Assembly (NCBI GenBank): GCA_012514925.1
Contig: JAAYZI010000228.1
Span: forward strand, 1-8,304
Reading direction: 5' to 3'
Source of the DNA: Deltaproteobacteria bacterium
GTDB lineage: Bacteria; Bdellovibrionota_C; UBA2361; JAAYZI01
Length of the DNA: 8,304 nt
Shown: piece after piece, positions 1 through 6,697 of the stretch
Layout: each line of letters starts with the position of its first letter
How positions within the stretch are numbered: position 1 is the stretch's first letter
Program-made: the position numbers and the translations under genes
Notes under the pieces: model-generated
The model's database searches: none
What the model was told of the DNA's origin: nothing
What the model saw: the letters and a program-made list of their open reading frames with translations, nothing else

Positions 1-153
1 TTACTTTCTCCGGAGAAAGTGAAATGCAGCTTCTTAGTAATTACGGGAGGTGGTTATGAGGCCATCTATGATCTTCATCCACCAGATCCTCCTGGCCAGG
101 CACACATTAAAAAAACTGCACTTGCGGAAATTCAAACCCTGCTAACCATGTGA
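1..153 (+). CDS. C-terminal end of an unrecognised protein (5' truncated by window)
   Basis: The first frame is open from the window edge to a TGA at 151-153 and gives 50 residues. The composition is protein-like: a hydrophobic strand with a Gly-Gly-Gly turn (LVITGGGYEAIYDL), then a Pro-rich stretch (HPPDPPGQ), then a short helix ending in AEIQTLLTM. I do not recognise the family. The first 25 bases, read here as LLSPEKVK, match the palindromic core of two intergenic repeats further right in the window, so part of this frame may derive from a repeat rather than from the original gene. An alternative start with a good ribosome site exists (GGGAGG before ATG at 56), but it gives only a 29-residue frame that I do not believe. 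Confidence is limited because the start lies outside the window. Confidence 0.4.
   Translation, partial: LLSPEKVKCSFLVITGGGYEAIYDLHPPDPPGQAHIKKTALAEIQTLLTM
3..20. repeat. Perfect 18-bp palindrome, first of three copies
   Basis: The sequence ACTTTCTCCGGAGAAAGT equals its own reverse complement. The arms ACTTTCTC and GAGAAAGT recur around CA at 6051-6068 and around TG at 8101-8118. The flanking TT on the left and GAAAT on the right are shared too, so the match covers about 25 bases and is not chance. This copy diverges from the others after GAAAT, and its left context is cut off by the window. It could be a protein-binding operator, a hairpin, or the core of a small mobile repeat. Confidence 0.7.
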
Positions 154-456
154 ACTAGATTTTTTAAATTGGATTAGGAACAAGGAGAGGATCCTGATCC
201 ACATTTTAAAGCGACGGCTCAGCTTCGCAAAAAGCATATAAGCCTGTTAAAGTAATTAGTTGAGTATGACTCATGGCGTGTAGAGGGTGAAGTCGTGGCT
301 ATTAGGCGCTAGCATACCGCTACCACCCATCCCAAATCAGCCAACTCAACCCTCCTCAGACATAGCTTCCGACATCAGCTATAGACAATCCCGCCTACTT
401 TGCCATAACCTCAAGATGTTGAGGCGGAAGCGCCTATTTGCATTGAAGAGCTTAAG
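154..456. other. 303-base gap with no convincing gene
   Basis: No credible gene is seen. In the same frame as the preceding gene, after stops at 151 and 175, an open stretch at 178-255 reads like protein (EQGEDPDPHFKATAQLRKK and on to a TAA). It has no start of its own and may be a decayed extension of the upstream gene. A GTG-started frame at 287-478 has unlikely composition and overlaps the next gene. A short inverted repeat (TGAGT-ATG-ACTCA) lies at 261-273. I see no well-spaced -35/-10 pair, although the promoter of the next operon should be here. Confidence 0.4.
422..435 (+). promoter_or_regulatory. Small hairpin just upstream of the namZ-like gene
   Basis: AGGCG-GAAG-CGCCT forms a perfect 5-bp GC-rich stem with a 4-base loop, ending 21 bases before the ATG at 457. 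No T-run follows, so it is not a standard terminator. It might stabilise the leader or influence access to the weak ribosome site. The functional reading is inference. Confidence 0.3.
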
Positions 457-1647
457 ATGGCGGTCCTTACCGGATTAGATCTGCTGGAAAATTCGCGTGA
501 ACTGCAAGACAGCGTGCACGGTAAAATTGCATACGTCTGCCACCCAGCATCTGTTAACCGCAAACTTCAACTAGGTGTAAGCATCCTGCAGCGGATTTTT
601 AAGGATCGTTTTGTCAAAATATTTTCTCCACAGCACGGATTCAGAGGAGACGTGCAGGCAAATATGATCGAAAGCCAAGGCTTTTTCGACCAATATTTCA
701 AACTTAAGATAATAAGCCTGTACGCCGAGACCCGTCAGCCCACACCAGAAATGTTAGATGACATAGATACCATTATCTTTGACCTCCAAGATGTCGGCAC
801 GAGAGTTTATACCTACATTCACACTCTTACACTTCTGATGGAAGCCTGTCAGGGACGCGCCATTGAAGTGATAGTGCTTGATCGCCCTAACCCAATTAAC
901 GGCGTGACCATTGAGGGAAACCTCCTAGACCCGGACCTTTCCTCATTTGTCGGGCGCTATCCCCTGCCGATGCGTCATGGTCTTACAATCGGTGAAGTGG
1001 CGCTCTACACGCAACGCTTTGAAGACATCACCTGTCAGCTACGGGTGGTGCCCATGCAAAATTGGGAACGCGCACTCTATTTCGACCAAACCAAGCTTCC
1101 ATGGGTGCTACCTTCTCCTAACGTGCCCTCACCTGACACCGCTTTGGTTTATCCCGGCATGGTAATCTTTGAAGGAACCTCGTTCTCGGAAGGTCGAGGA
1201 ACGACCCGTCCCTTCGAGATTTTTGGAGACCCAACGCTCGATCCGTACGCCTCTTACCCACGCATCAATAAAACCCTCGACCTCTTTAAGATCAAAGGCG
1301 TTAAGCTGCGGCCTCTCTACTTTCTGCCCACCTTTGATAAATACGCCGGAACGCCGTGCGGCGGCTACCAAATCCACATCACCAACCGCAAGATTTTCAA
1401 GCCATGGCGTTTAGCTCAGGTCCTTTGCAGGGAGCTGCGCTTGATCCTTGGGGATAACTTCGCCTGGCTCCCACCCCCCTATGGGTACGAGCATATTAAA
1501 CTACCAATCGATATTTTAAATGGCTCTGCCAATCTTCGAAACTGGGTTGAACGAAACGGATCGTTAGCAGAGCTGGATGAGATTGAGCGTCACGGCATAT
1601 CACACTTTCTAGAAAAAAGAGAAGAGATCCTACTTTATAGGGAGTAA
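457..1647 (+). CDS. namZ: Exo-beta-N-acetylmuramidase NamZ-like protein (DUF1343, GH171)
   Basis: NamZ enzymes cleave MurNAc from the non-reducing ends of peptidoglycan fragments. The 396 residues carry the family signature in order: FSPQHGFRG near residues 56-64, SLYAETRQPTPEML (87-100), IIFDLQDVGTRVYTY (106-120), VLDRPNPING (140-149), PMRHGLTIGE (171-180), PSPNVPSPD (219-227) and EGTSFSEGRGTTRPFE (239-254). Length is normal for the family. No signal peptide is visible, unlike the secreted Bacillus enzyme, so a cytoplasmic site is inferred. Residue 59 is Gln where many relatives have Glu (PEHG). I chose the ATG at 457 because TGLD lies close to the N-terminus in relatives; its ribosome site (GAAGAG, 6 bases away) is weak, and the frame is open upstream only to a TAA at 406. 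The gene sits 5 bases before a nagZ-like gene, the classic partner. Confidence 0.88.
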   Translation: MAVLTGLDLLENSRELQDSVHGKIAYVCHPASVNRKLQLGVSILQRIFKDRFVKIFSPQHGFRGDVQANMIESQGFFDQYFKLKIISLYAETRQPTPEMLDDIDTIIFDLQDVGTRVYTYIHTLTLLMEACQGRAIEVIVLDRPNPINGVTIEGNLLDPDLSSFVGRYPLPMRHGLTIGEVALYTQRFEDITCQLRVVPMQNWERALYFDQTKLPWVLPSPNVPSPDTALVYPGMVIFEGTSFSEGRGTTRPFEIFGDPTLDPYASYPRINKTLDLFKIKGVKLRPLYFLPTFDKYAGTPCGGYQIHITNRKIFKPWRLAQVLCRELRLILGDNFAWLPPPYGYEHIKLPIDILNGSANLRNWVERNGSLAELDEIERHGISHFLEKREEILLYRE

Positions 1648-1652
1648 GCGCA

Positions 1653-2798
1653 ATGCAAATCGATTTTGAGTCAATCTCCACCTATGGTGAATTCTTTATA
1701 ATTGAACCTCAGGCCGCAAGTCTTCTTGAGCAAGAGCGGAAGTTATTGGAGATTATACGCCCGGCAGCAGTTGTATTCCGCGCCAGAAATTTTCTTTTTG
1801 ACCAACCTTATCCCGTTTGGCTCCAAGCTTACCGCGAGCTGCTGCATGATATACAGCAAGCTGTCGGGCATAGAGATCTGCTAATCTGCATTGACCATGA
1901 AGGTGGTCGGGTGGTGCGCCCTCCACTTCCAATTACTCGCTTCCCCTATCTGTGCAAATGGAAAAGCCTCGGGCCAAAAATTGCAGAGGCCATGGCAATT
2001 GAGCTTACATCTCTCGGCATAAATGTAAATTTCGCACCGGTAGCAGATGTCAATTCTAATCCCCTAAACCCCGTCATCGGTCCGCGCGCCGCTGCTGAGA
2101 CTGTGGCAGAAGTCATCGCCGAAACAGTTCCGATTTGCGAGGCCTTCATGCGCAGTGGCATTTTACCCTGTGCCAAACACTTTCCGGGACACGGTGATAC
2201 CTCTAAAGATTCGCACTACGAACTTCCGTTGGTGGCTAAGTCCAAAGCTGAGCTGATGCAGACGGAGCTGGCACCTTTTCAGGCCCTGATCAAGGCGGGG
2301 GTGCCTCTGATTATGACCGCGCATATACTCTATCCGCAGCTTGATGAACACCTTCCTGCTACTTTCTCCTCTCGGATCTTACGCCGGCTATTAAGGGAAG
2401 AGATGGGATTTAAAGGATTAGTAGTATCAGATGGTATGGGCATGCACAGTGTAAGCTCTACACTAAACACCAGCTCCACTGCCGCTGCTGGAATCGCTGC
2501 AGGCGTGGACTTATATTGCATGGCCGGGGACAGTCTCACTCTTGAGACTACCCTGAAGATGGCGCAAGACCTACAGGCTTCAGTCTTAAACCAGGAGCTG
2601 TCACGTGAATTAGTGGCAGATAGACGGACTGGCCTGCGTAAGTTTCGCAGGCTGGCGCGACAGCATCCTGTTAGTGAGCTGCCACGCGCTGTTTTTGACT
2701 CTCACGCCGCCCTTGCCGATATGGCAGACCCATCCGGAGAATACCGGCACTTTCAATATAGACCTGACAAAGGGCATGACACTGCGGGGAAAAAATAA
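1653..2798 (+). CDS. nagZ: Glycoside hydrolase family 3 beta-N-acetylglucosaminidase (NagZ-like)
   Basis: NagZ removes GlcNAc from the non-reducing ends of muropeptides. The 381 residues contain the diagnostic motifs: IDHEGGRV (80-87), NFAPVADVN (126-134), AKHFPGHGDTSKDSH (174-188), with the Asp186-Ser-His188 pair that supplies the acid/base in this family, MTAHILYP (221-228) and VVSDGMGM (257-264), with Asp260 as the predicted nucleophile. No signal peptide is seen, so cytoplasmic action on imported fragments is inferred. The protein is somewhat longer than E. coli NagZ and far shorter than the two-domain Bacillus form; about the last 45 residues are a tail of unclear role. A GGGAG site at 1640-1644, inside the end of the upstream gene, lies 8 bases before the ATG, which indicates translation from one operon transcript. 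NamZ and NagZ would alternately trim MurNAc and GlcNAc. Confidence 0.93.
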   Translation: MQIDFESISTYGEFFIIEPQAASLLEQERKLLEIIRPAAVVFRARNFLFDQPYPVWLQAYRELLHDIQQAVGHRDLLICIDHEGGRVVRPPLPITRFPYLCKWKSLGPKIAEAMAIELTSLGINVNFAPVADVNSNPLNPVIGPRAAAETVAEVIAETVPICEAFMRSGILPCAKHFPGHGDTSKDSHYELPLVAKSKAELMQTELAPFQALIKAGVPLIMTAHILYPQLDEHLPATFSSRILRRLLREEMGFKGLVVSDGMGMHSVSSTLNTSSTAAAGIAAGVDLYCMAGDSLTLETTLKMAQDLQASVLNQELSRELVADRRTGLRKFRRLARQHPVSELPRAVFDSHAALADMADPSGEYRHFQYRPDKGHDTAGKK

Positions 2799-2820
2799 TC
2801 GTTTTAAGAAGAATCACATC

Positions 2821-2846
2821 CCTCCTTCTCTAGAGGCGGTTTTTTT
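2821..2846 (+). terminator. Probable rho-independent terminator after nagZ
   Basis: A short stem-loop (CCTC or CCTCC pairing with GAGG or GGCGG, with one mismatch in the longer form) is followed at once by a run of seven T at 2840-2846. It lies 22 bases past the nagZ stop and separates the wall-recycling operon from the next gene. The stem is modest, so strength is uncertain. Confidence 0.6.
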
Positions 2847-2859
2847 GTACCTCGTCAAA

Positions 2860-2873
2860 CCATTTTAAAATGG
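2860..2873. promoter_or_regulatory. Perfect 14-bp AT-rich palindrome upstream of the radical SAM gene
   Basis: CCATTTTAAAATGG is self-complementary and sits 49 bases before the ATG at 2923, between the terminator and the ribosome site. This is where an operator would be expected, but no regulator is encoded nearby and I recognise no specific motif. A role in control of the downstream gene is inference. Confidence 0.35.
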
Positions 2874-2922
2874 GCAAAATGAGAGTGTTAACTTTAATTC
2901 AGGCGGATTGTAAGGGGAGCTC

Positions 2923-4386
2923 ATGAGATTTCTTTTTATTTGTCCGAATCGTCAAAAATTTGTACATCCAGTGCCGCCGATTGGCCCGTTGTATTTAGCC
3001 GCAGCTTTGAATGAACATGGACACGAAGTGCGGCTTGTCGATCTGATGTTTTCTCGTCATCCTCTGGCAGAGATTGAGAGCGCCGTCCGTGAGTTCTCCC
3101 CGGAAGTGGTGGGCATTTCCATCCGCAACGTCGATACCTTGTTTTCGAAGGAGGTGTTTGAACTCCAGACCTTGAAAGAGTATGTGCTTAAAATTAGAGA
3201 GTGGTCGAAGGCCATGCTTTTCCTGGGAGGGGCGGGTTTTAGCATATTCCCTCGGGAGCTTTTTCAGGAGCTTGAGGCCGATTACGGCATCGCCGGAGAG
3301 GCAGACGAGTCCCTGCCGCTTCTGCTTGAGCGGCTCGAGCAAGGCCAGGATCCTTCCAACATTGCGGGACTGGTGTTTAAGCAGGGAACAGAGGTGGTAG
3401 TCAATCCTCTGCAGTTAGTAACGGAGCTGGATCGTATTCCGTTTCAGGCCATCGATTTGATTGATGCGAGGATGTACGCAAAAAGAAGGGGCAACTTGGG
3501 GGTTTTTACCCGGCGGGGGTGTCCTCTTGATTGCATCTATTGTCCCGAAGCTCCGCTGTATGGGCACGCCTGCAGATTGCGGTCACACCGCCGTGTGGTC
3601 GACGAATTGGAGTATATCCTGCAAAGAACTGGGGTACCGTATTTTGACTTTGCCGATACTCTCTTCAATCTCCCCAGTCATCATGCCATGGCAGTTTGTC
3701 AGGAGATCGTTGATCGTAGGGTCAAAATCAAATTTGAAGTCGAACTTAATCCCATAGGGCAGAATGAAGAGAGTGTTAAACTACTAAAGGCCGCCGGCGT
3801 GATAGGGGTTGATCTCACCGCAGACGCTGGTTCTGATGAGATGCTGCACAATTTAAACAAAGGATTTACCAGAGAGATGCTGCTTAATGTGGCCAAGCTT
3901 TACGCCAAGTATAAGATTCCATATACGGTTGGCTACTTGTTGGGTGGTCCGGGTGAGAATCTACAGACCGTGAACGAGACCTTGGAGTTTACCAGACGGC
4001 TTCCCGGCTGCAGCGCAGTTTATTTTGCCGTCGGCATAAGGGTCTTTAGAGGTACGCGTTTGGAGAACCTGCTTCTGGAAAGAGGAGCAATTGGACAGCC
4101 TGATGATTTGCTGCCACTTAATTTTTATTATGATAGTGGCTTTGATCAGGCTTGTGCTGATCGGCTGATGGAGGAGTACCGCCAGAATCTCAACTATTAT
4201 CTGTGCGACCTATTTTATGAACCCTTTTTCGATACTCTACTGAACATCATCGGAAGATTGAATGTGCGCCCGTTATGGAAGCACGGCCGTGCAGCTCGTA
4301 TCCTACAAAAAATCCTCCACTTAGGGCGCATTCCCGTGTACTGGAATGAGGCCGGCAGGCACTTTCAGCTTAGTCCGAATTGTTAA
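2923..4386 (+). CDS. Radical SAM protein with N-terminal cobalamin-binding-type domain
   Basis: The 487-residue protein starts with a Rossmann-like domain of the B12-binding radical SAM group: FLFICPN at the N-terminus, PPIGPLYLAAALNEHGHEV (18-36), EVVGIS (61-66), LFLGGAGFSIFP (99-110) and GEADESLP (125-132). The base-off His motif DxHxxG is not seen, as in many members. The radical SAM core follows, with RRGCPLDCIYCPEAP holding the [4Fe-4S] cysteines 200, 204 and 207, and a later LLGGPGEN loop (339-346). Such proteins use S-adenosylmethionine radicals, often with methylcobalamin, for methylation or rearrangement; the substrate cannot be told. The ATG at 2923 has a strong site (AAGGGGAG, 3 bases away). 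It is a single gene between a terminator and a convergent neighbour, so context gives no pathway. Confidence 0.85.
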   Translation: MRFLFICPNRQKFVHPVPPIGPLYLAAALNEHGHEVRLVDLMFSRHPLAEIESAVREFSPEVVGISIRNVDTLFSKEVFELQTLKEYVLKIREWSKAMLFLGGAGFSIFPRELFQELEADYGIAGEADESLPLLLERLEQGQDPSNIAGLVFKQGTEVVVNPLQLVTELDRIPFQAIDLIDARMYAKRRGNLGVFTRRGCPLDCIYCPEAPLYGHACRLRSHRRVVDELEYILQRTGVPYFDFADTLFNLPSHHAMAVCQEIVDRRVKIKFEVELNPIGQNEESVKLLKAAGVIGVDLTADAGSDEMLHNLNKGFTREMLLNVAKLYAKYKIPYTVGYLLGGPGENLQTVNETLEFTRRLPGCSAVYFAVGIRVFRGTRLENLLLERGAIGQPDDLLPLNFYYDSGFDQACADRLMEEYRQNLNYYLCDLFYEPFFDTLLNIIGRLNVRPLWKHGRAARILQKILHLGRIPVYWNEAGRHFQLSPNC

Positions 4387-4399
4387 CCGGATATTTCAT

Positions 4400-4418
4400 G
4401 AAGTCGCACCAGCGCTTC
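4400..4418. terminator. Possible weak bidirectional terminator hairpin between convergent genes
   Basis: GAAG-T-CGC-ACCA-GCG-CTTC forms a 7-bp stem with one bulged T and a 4-base loop in the 41-base gap between the convergent genes. The flanks are only moderately T-rich (ATTTCTGTT on the right, ATATTTCAT on the left), so efficiency is doubtful. Confidence 0.35.
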
Positions 4419-4427
4419 GAATTTCTG

Positions 4428-5921
4428 TTATGTATCTGGGCCGGTTGTAACCGCCGACGTTTCAGCGCTGCTGCTCCACTGCAGGTGATAATTTCGTATA
4501 TTTTGTAAATAACGTGCCGTCAGTTGAGGCATCGGGATCTCGCCGCGCTTGATTCTGCCCGCACTGTCTTCGCCTAGGTTAAACGAGAGCAGCGCGAGTT
4601 CCTGGTCATTAGGATACTTATCAAGCATGCGTTTAAGATGGGTCAAGCCGAGCGTTAAATTGTAGCTTGGGTCTTTTAGCTGCTCCGTTCCTTGCCACGG
4701 CAAAGAAAAATCAGCGGCCAATTTCTCGGCATGGTTTGGATCAAGCTGCAGCAAACCTATTCGGCCCGTAGAGGATACGACCTGAGGGATGAAGCTGCTT
4801 TCGGACATAATCACGGCGCACACCAAGGCCGCATCGAGATCATGTTTGCGGCTTTGACTTAAAACCAACTGGGCTAAAACGGCTTTTTCGGCGTCAGGTA
4901 GCACAACCGGTTGCAGCCAGTGCTGGATAAAAGAGGCATCATGTTTTTGATCTGCTGGTGTAGTGGCAGGGGACGCCCCAGTTACTACGTCCGGCGTATG
5001 TGGCGGTGGCGCGGCTTGCCACGCTTGATAGTATTTTTTTATGGATTCAAGATAACGTACGGTCGGTTGAGGTAGGGCTTCACCCGCAGACTTAATGCTT
5101 GCGTAGGGTTTAATGCCCAAGTGGTATGCTGCCAGGGCGTCATCTAAGTTTCCATTATAAAAGTGGAGGAGGAAGCCGATGTACCATAACCCCAGTTCGA
5201 GATTATACTCCGGCTGTTCTAGCTCCGTTTTGGGCCCTGTTTTAATTCCCGAAAGTTTTAAGATTTCATTTTCTCTGCTAGGCGAGATCTGCATCAATCC
5301 GATTTTACCCTGGTTGGAGCGGGCCGTCGGGTTGAAGCTGCTCTCTGTCATGATGATTGCGGCAGCTAGGAAGGGATCTAGTTTAGATTTTTTACTTTGC
5401 GCTACCACCAGCGGAGCAAGCTGCTTTGCCAGTAGCGGTGTAATTCCAGTGCTCGTGAGCGCTTGGGTCAACTGGTTAAGCGCCGGGTCTGTTAAAAGCT
5501 TAGCGGCTTCGTCATGTGTTGGGTAAGGAGTGGCCTTTTCGTCTGCAGGTTCCGGCGTGGCGGTTTGCAGCGGACTAGGGGTATCTGAGTAGGTATCCTT
5601 TTCAGGCAGATCCTCGGCTTTAATCGAAGTCTCCGCCGCTAATTCTTTGAAATCAGAGAGAGAAGATCTCTCTGAGGCAGGCAGCTTCGCGGGGGCTGTG
5701 AGCTTTTCAAGGTCATCTATGGCTCTACCTGCTTTATTAGGCTCAACCGCAAGTGGCAGGGCTAGGATTGCGCTCATGATTACAATTAATATGAGCAGTA
5801 CCCTAGTCCTGACGCGGCTGACCCTGCGTTCGTGAAGGCTTGTGAGTGTATCCGTATCGCGTTCAGCTGATCGCTTGTGCGGTTTGTGGTTTTGTGGATC
5901 CTGGCTTAGCTTATCCGGCAT
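4428..5921 (-). CDS. Membrane-anchored protein with two tandem lytic transglycosylase (SLT) domains
   Basis: The 497-residue protein has a charged cytoplasmic N-terminus with Arg-rich residues 32-40, a membrane segment at 41-59 (VLLILIVIMSAILALPLAV), a Pro/Ala/Glu-rich linker (about 60-150) and two SLT domains in the periplasm. Domain 1 (about 165-300) has MTESSFNPTARSNQGKIGLM with catalytic Glu193, NLELGL and AAYHLG. Domain 2 (about 342-482) has MSESSFIPQVVSSTGRIGLL with catalytic Glu374, NLTLGL and LSFNLG. Each domain ends in a TxRYLxxI(K/R)xY motif. A linker at about 301-330 separates them. Such enzymes cleave the MurNAc-GlcNAc bond of glycan strands, leaving 1,6-anhydroMurNAc. The canonical AYNAG motif is altered in both copies (AYHLG and SFNLG). 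The start has a good AGGAG site 7 bases from the ATG. It is convergent with the radical SAM gene. Confidence 0.88.
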   Translation of the reverse strand: MPDKLSQDPQNHKPHKRSAERDTDTLTSLHERRVSRVRTRVLLILIVIMSAILALPLAVEPNKAGRAIDDLEKLTAPAKLPASERSSLSDFKELAAETSIKAEDLPEKDTYSDTPSPLQTATPEPADEKATPYPTHDEAAKLLTDPALNQLTQALTSTGITPLLAKQLAPLVVAQSKKSKLDPFLAAAIIMTESSFNPTARSNQGKIGLMQISPSRENEILKLSGIKTGPKTELEQPEYNLELGLWYIGFLLHFYNGNLDDALAAYHLGIKPYASIKSAGEALPQPTVRYLESIKKYYQAWQAAPPPHTPDVVTGASPATTPADQKHDASFIQHWLQPVVLPDAEKAVLAQLVLSQSRKHDLDAALVCAVIMSESSFIPQVVSSTGRIGLLQLDPNHAEKLAADFSLPWQGTEQLKDPSYNLTLGLTHLKRMLDKYPNDQELALLSFNLGEDSAGRIKRGEIPMPQLTARYLQNIRNYHLQWSSSAETSAVTTGPDT

Positions 5922-6030
5922 GACGGTACTCCTAGGTGGATATCGAATTATCGCTGTATATTAAGGTAAGCGGAGTAAATATAACAGGGTATTTTGGAAT
6001 TTGCGGTAGGTGCTCCCCCCAGTATCCGGG

Positions 6031-6138
6031 TATCCGTTCACGTGAATATTACTTTCTCCAGAGAAAGTGAAATTAACTCCGCGTTATTGTTGAGATTGAA
6101 AACAAAGCTGTATAATCAATTCCACGCGTGAACGGATA
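6031..6138 (+). mobile_element. MITE-like short repeat, copy A (108 bp)
   Basis: The element is bounded by perfect 12-bp inverted ends, TATCCGTTCACG at 6031-6042 and CGTGAACGGATA at 6127-6138, with the palindrome ACTTTCTCCAGAGAAAGT at 6051-6068. It shares most of its length with copy B at 8034-8189 in the same orientation. No flanking target duplication is evident, although GTATCCG is repeated immediately to the left (6022-6028). It encodes no transposase. It fits a non-autonomous miniature element or dispersed repeat. The right end abuts the broken edge of a transposase relic. Confidence 0.7.
6042..6131 (+). other. Possible small frame inside repeat copy A
   Basis: A GTG-started frame of 29 residues begins NITFSRESEINSALLLRL and ends at a TGA lying inside the right inverted end. 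Copy B holds the matching frame with an ATG start. Three of the base differences between the copies in the shared middle part are silent in this frame. There is no convincing ribosome site, and the palindrome itself constrains the sequence, so this is a hint rather than a gene call. Confidence 0.2.
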
Positions 6139-6143
6139 TTTAA

Positions 6144-6350
6144 CACCGTCTGTATGATCAAATACTGACCAGTATAACCTATATGTTCGTGGCCATCATT
6201 AGAAAACGACTGGCGCCGCCCTTGTCGCTCTATTCCATGCCGCAAATAATCAGCGTCAATATTATCAACAAAACCCATATTTTTAGGGCCTTTTCTGATA
6301 TAGCCCACGAAGATCCTGTCGATCAAAACCCTAACTAGCTGACTCTACAG
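6144..6350 (+). pseudogene. Remnant of IS4-family (DDE) transposase, C-terminal end
   Basis: Read rightward, the frame gives DQILTSITYMFVAIIRKRL, then SLYSMPQIISVNIINKTHI. These match the C-terminal pattern of IS4-family transposases (VAIxKKRL, then SLYxxLQILSVxxFEKTP). About 64 codons remain. The N-terminal and catalytic DDE parts are missing, and the left edge meets the inverted end of the neighbouring short repeat. A TAG at 6336-6338 falls where relatives usually have Gln of a final NQL motif; the frame continues as LTL, so this is probably a CAG-to-TAG change. The gene is clearly inactive. A leftward frame at 6084-6326 is only its antisense shadow. Confidence 0.6.
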
Positions 6351-6394
6351 AGCGTTTTTCTTAGACGCAGCGCCAGTCCCTATCTTTCACCGGC

Positions 6395-6697
6395 TTAGCT
6401 TAGTCGCATATTACGGATCACGCTCATCATGGTATCGTGGGCGTTTTTCATCATTGTTGAAAATGCTTCGTAAAAGCGCAGAGCTCGCTGATATTTTATT
6501 TGCAGTTGCTGAATTTTATTTTGATTTTTTGCATCGTCTGGCTTCGAGAGTTCGGTCAGAAGTTTATCCTCGATGCTTTCCAGCGACGAGGCCGTTTTGG
6601 CCGCTACCCTTTCGTCCTTACCGTTACTCTGTAGGTTGTGTGCGATTGTTTTTGCAAGTGGCCGTGTTCCAGCTGCGTAGACGCTTGTGCGTGACAT
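6395..6697 (-). CDS. Small helical protein resembling type III secretion needle/inner-rod subunits
   Basis: A 100-residue, Cys-free, mostly helical protein. The N-terminal third (MSRTSVYAAGTRPLAKTIAH) is Ser/Thr/Ala-rich. It is followed by SIEDKLLTELSKPDD, a break, then a long amphipathic helix QNKIQQLQIKYQRALRFYEA leading to TMMKNAHDTMMSVIRNMRLS. This helix, Pro-Asp turn, helix layout and the C-terminal ending resemble YscF/MxiH-type needle subunits; SIEDKLL also recalls YscI-type inner rods. At 100 residues it is slightly longer than typical needles (about 80-90). The ribosome site is strong (AAGGAG, 6 bases before the ATG). It lies 159 bases downstream of the 366-residue gene on the same strand. 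No other type III gene is in the window, so the assignment rests on pattern alone. An unrelated coiled-coil protein is the main alternative. Confidence 0.4.
   Translation of the reverse strand: MSRTSVYAAGTRPLAKTIAHNLQSNGKDERVAAKTASSLESIEDKLLTELSKPDDAKNQNKIQQLQIKYQRALRFYEAFSTMMKNAHDTMMSVIRNMRLS

Noticed and set aside
287..478. 63-residue GTG-started frame before namZ
   Set aside because: Unlikely composition, no ribosome site, and it overlaps the namZ start in another frame.
2995..3342. Leftward 115-residue frame inside the radical SAM gene
   Set aside because: It is antisense to the conserved B12-binding-type domain and shows no family features of its own.
5179..5526. Rightward 115-residue frame inside the transglycosylase gene
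   Set aside because: It is antisense to the first SLT domain, whose motifs are unmistakable on the other strand.
6084..6326. Leftward 80-residue frame next to the needle-like gene
   Set aside because: It needs a TTG start, overlaps repeat copy A at its end, and is antisense to a rightward frame that matches IS4 transposase C-termini.
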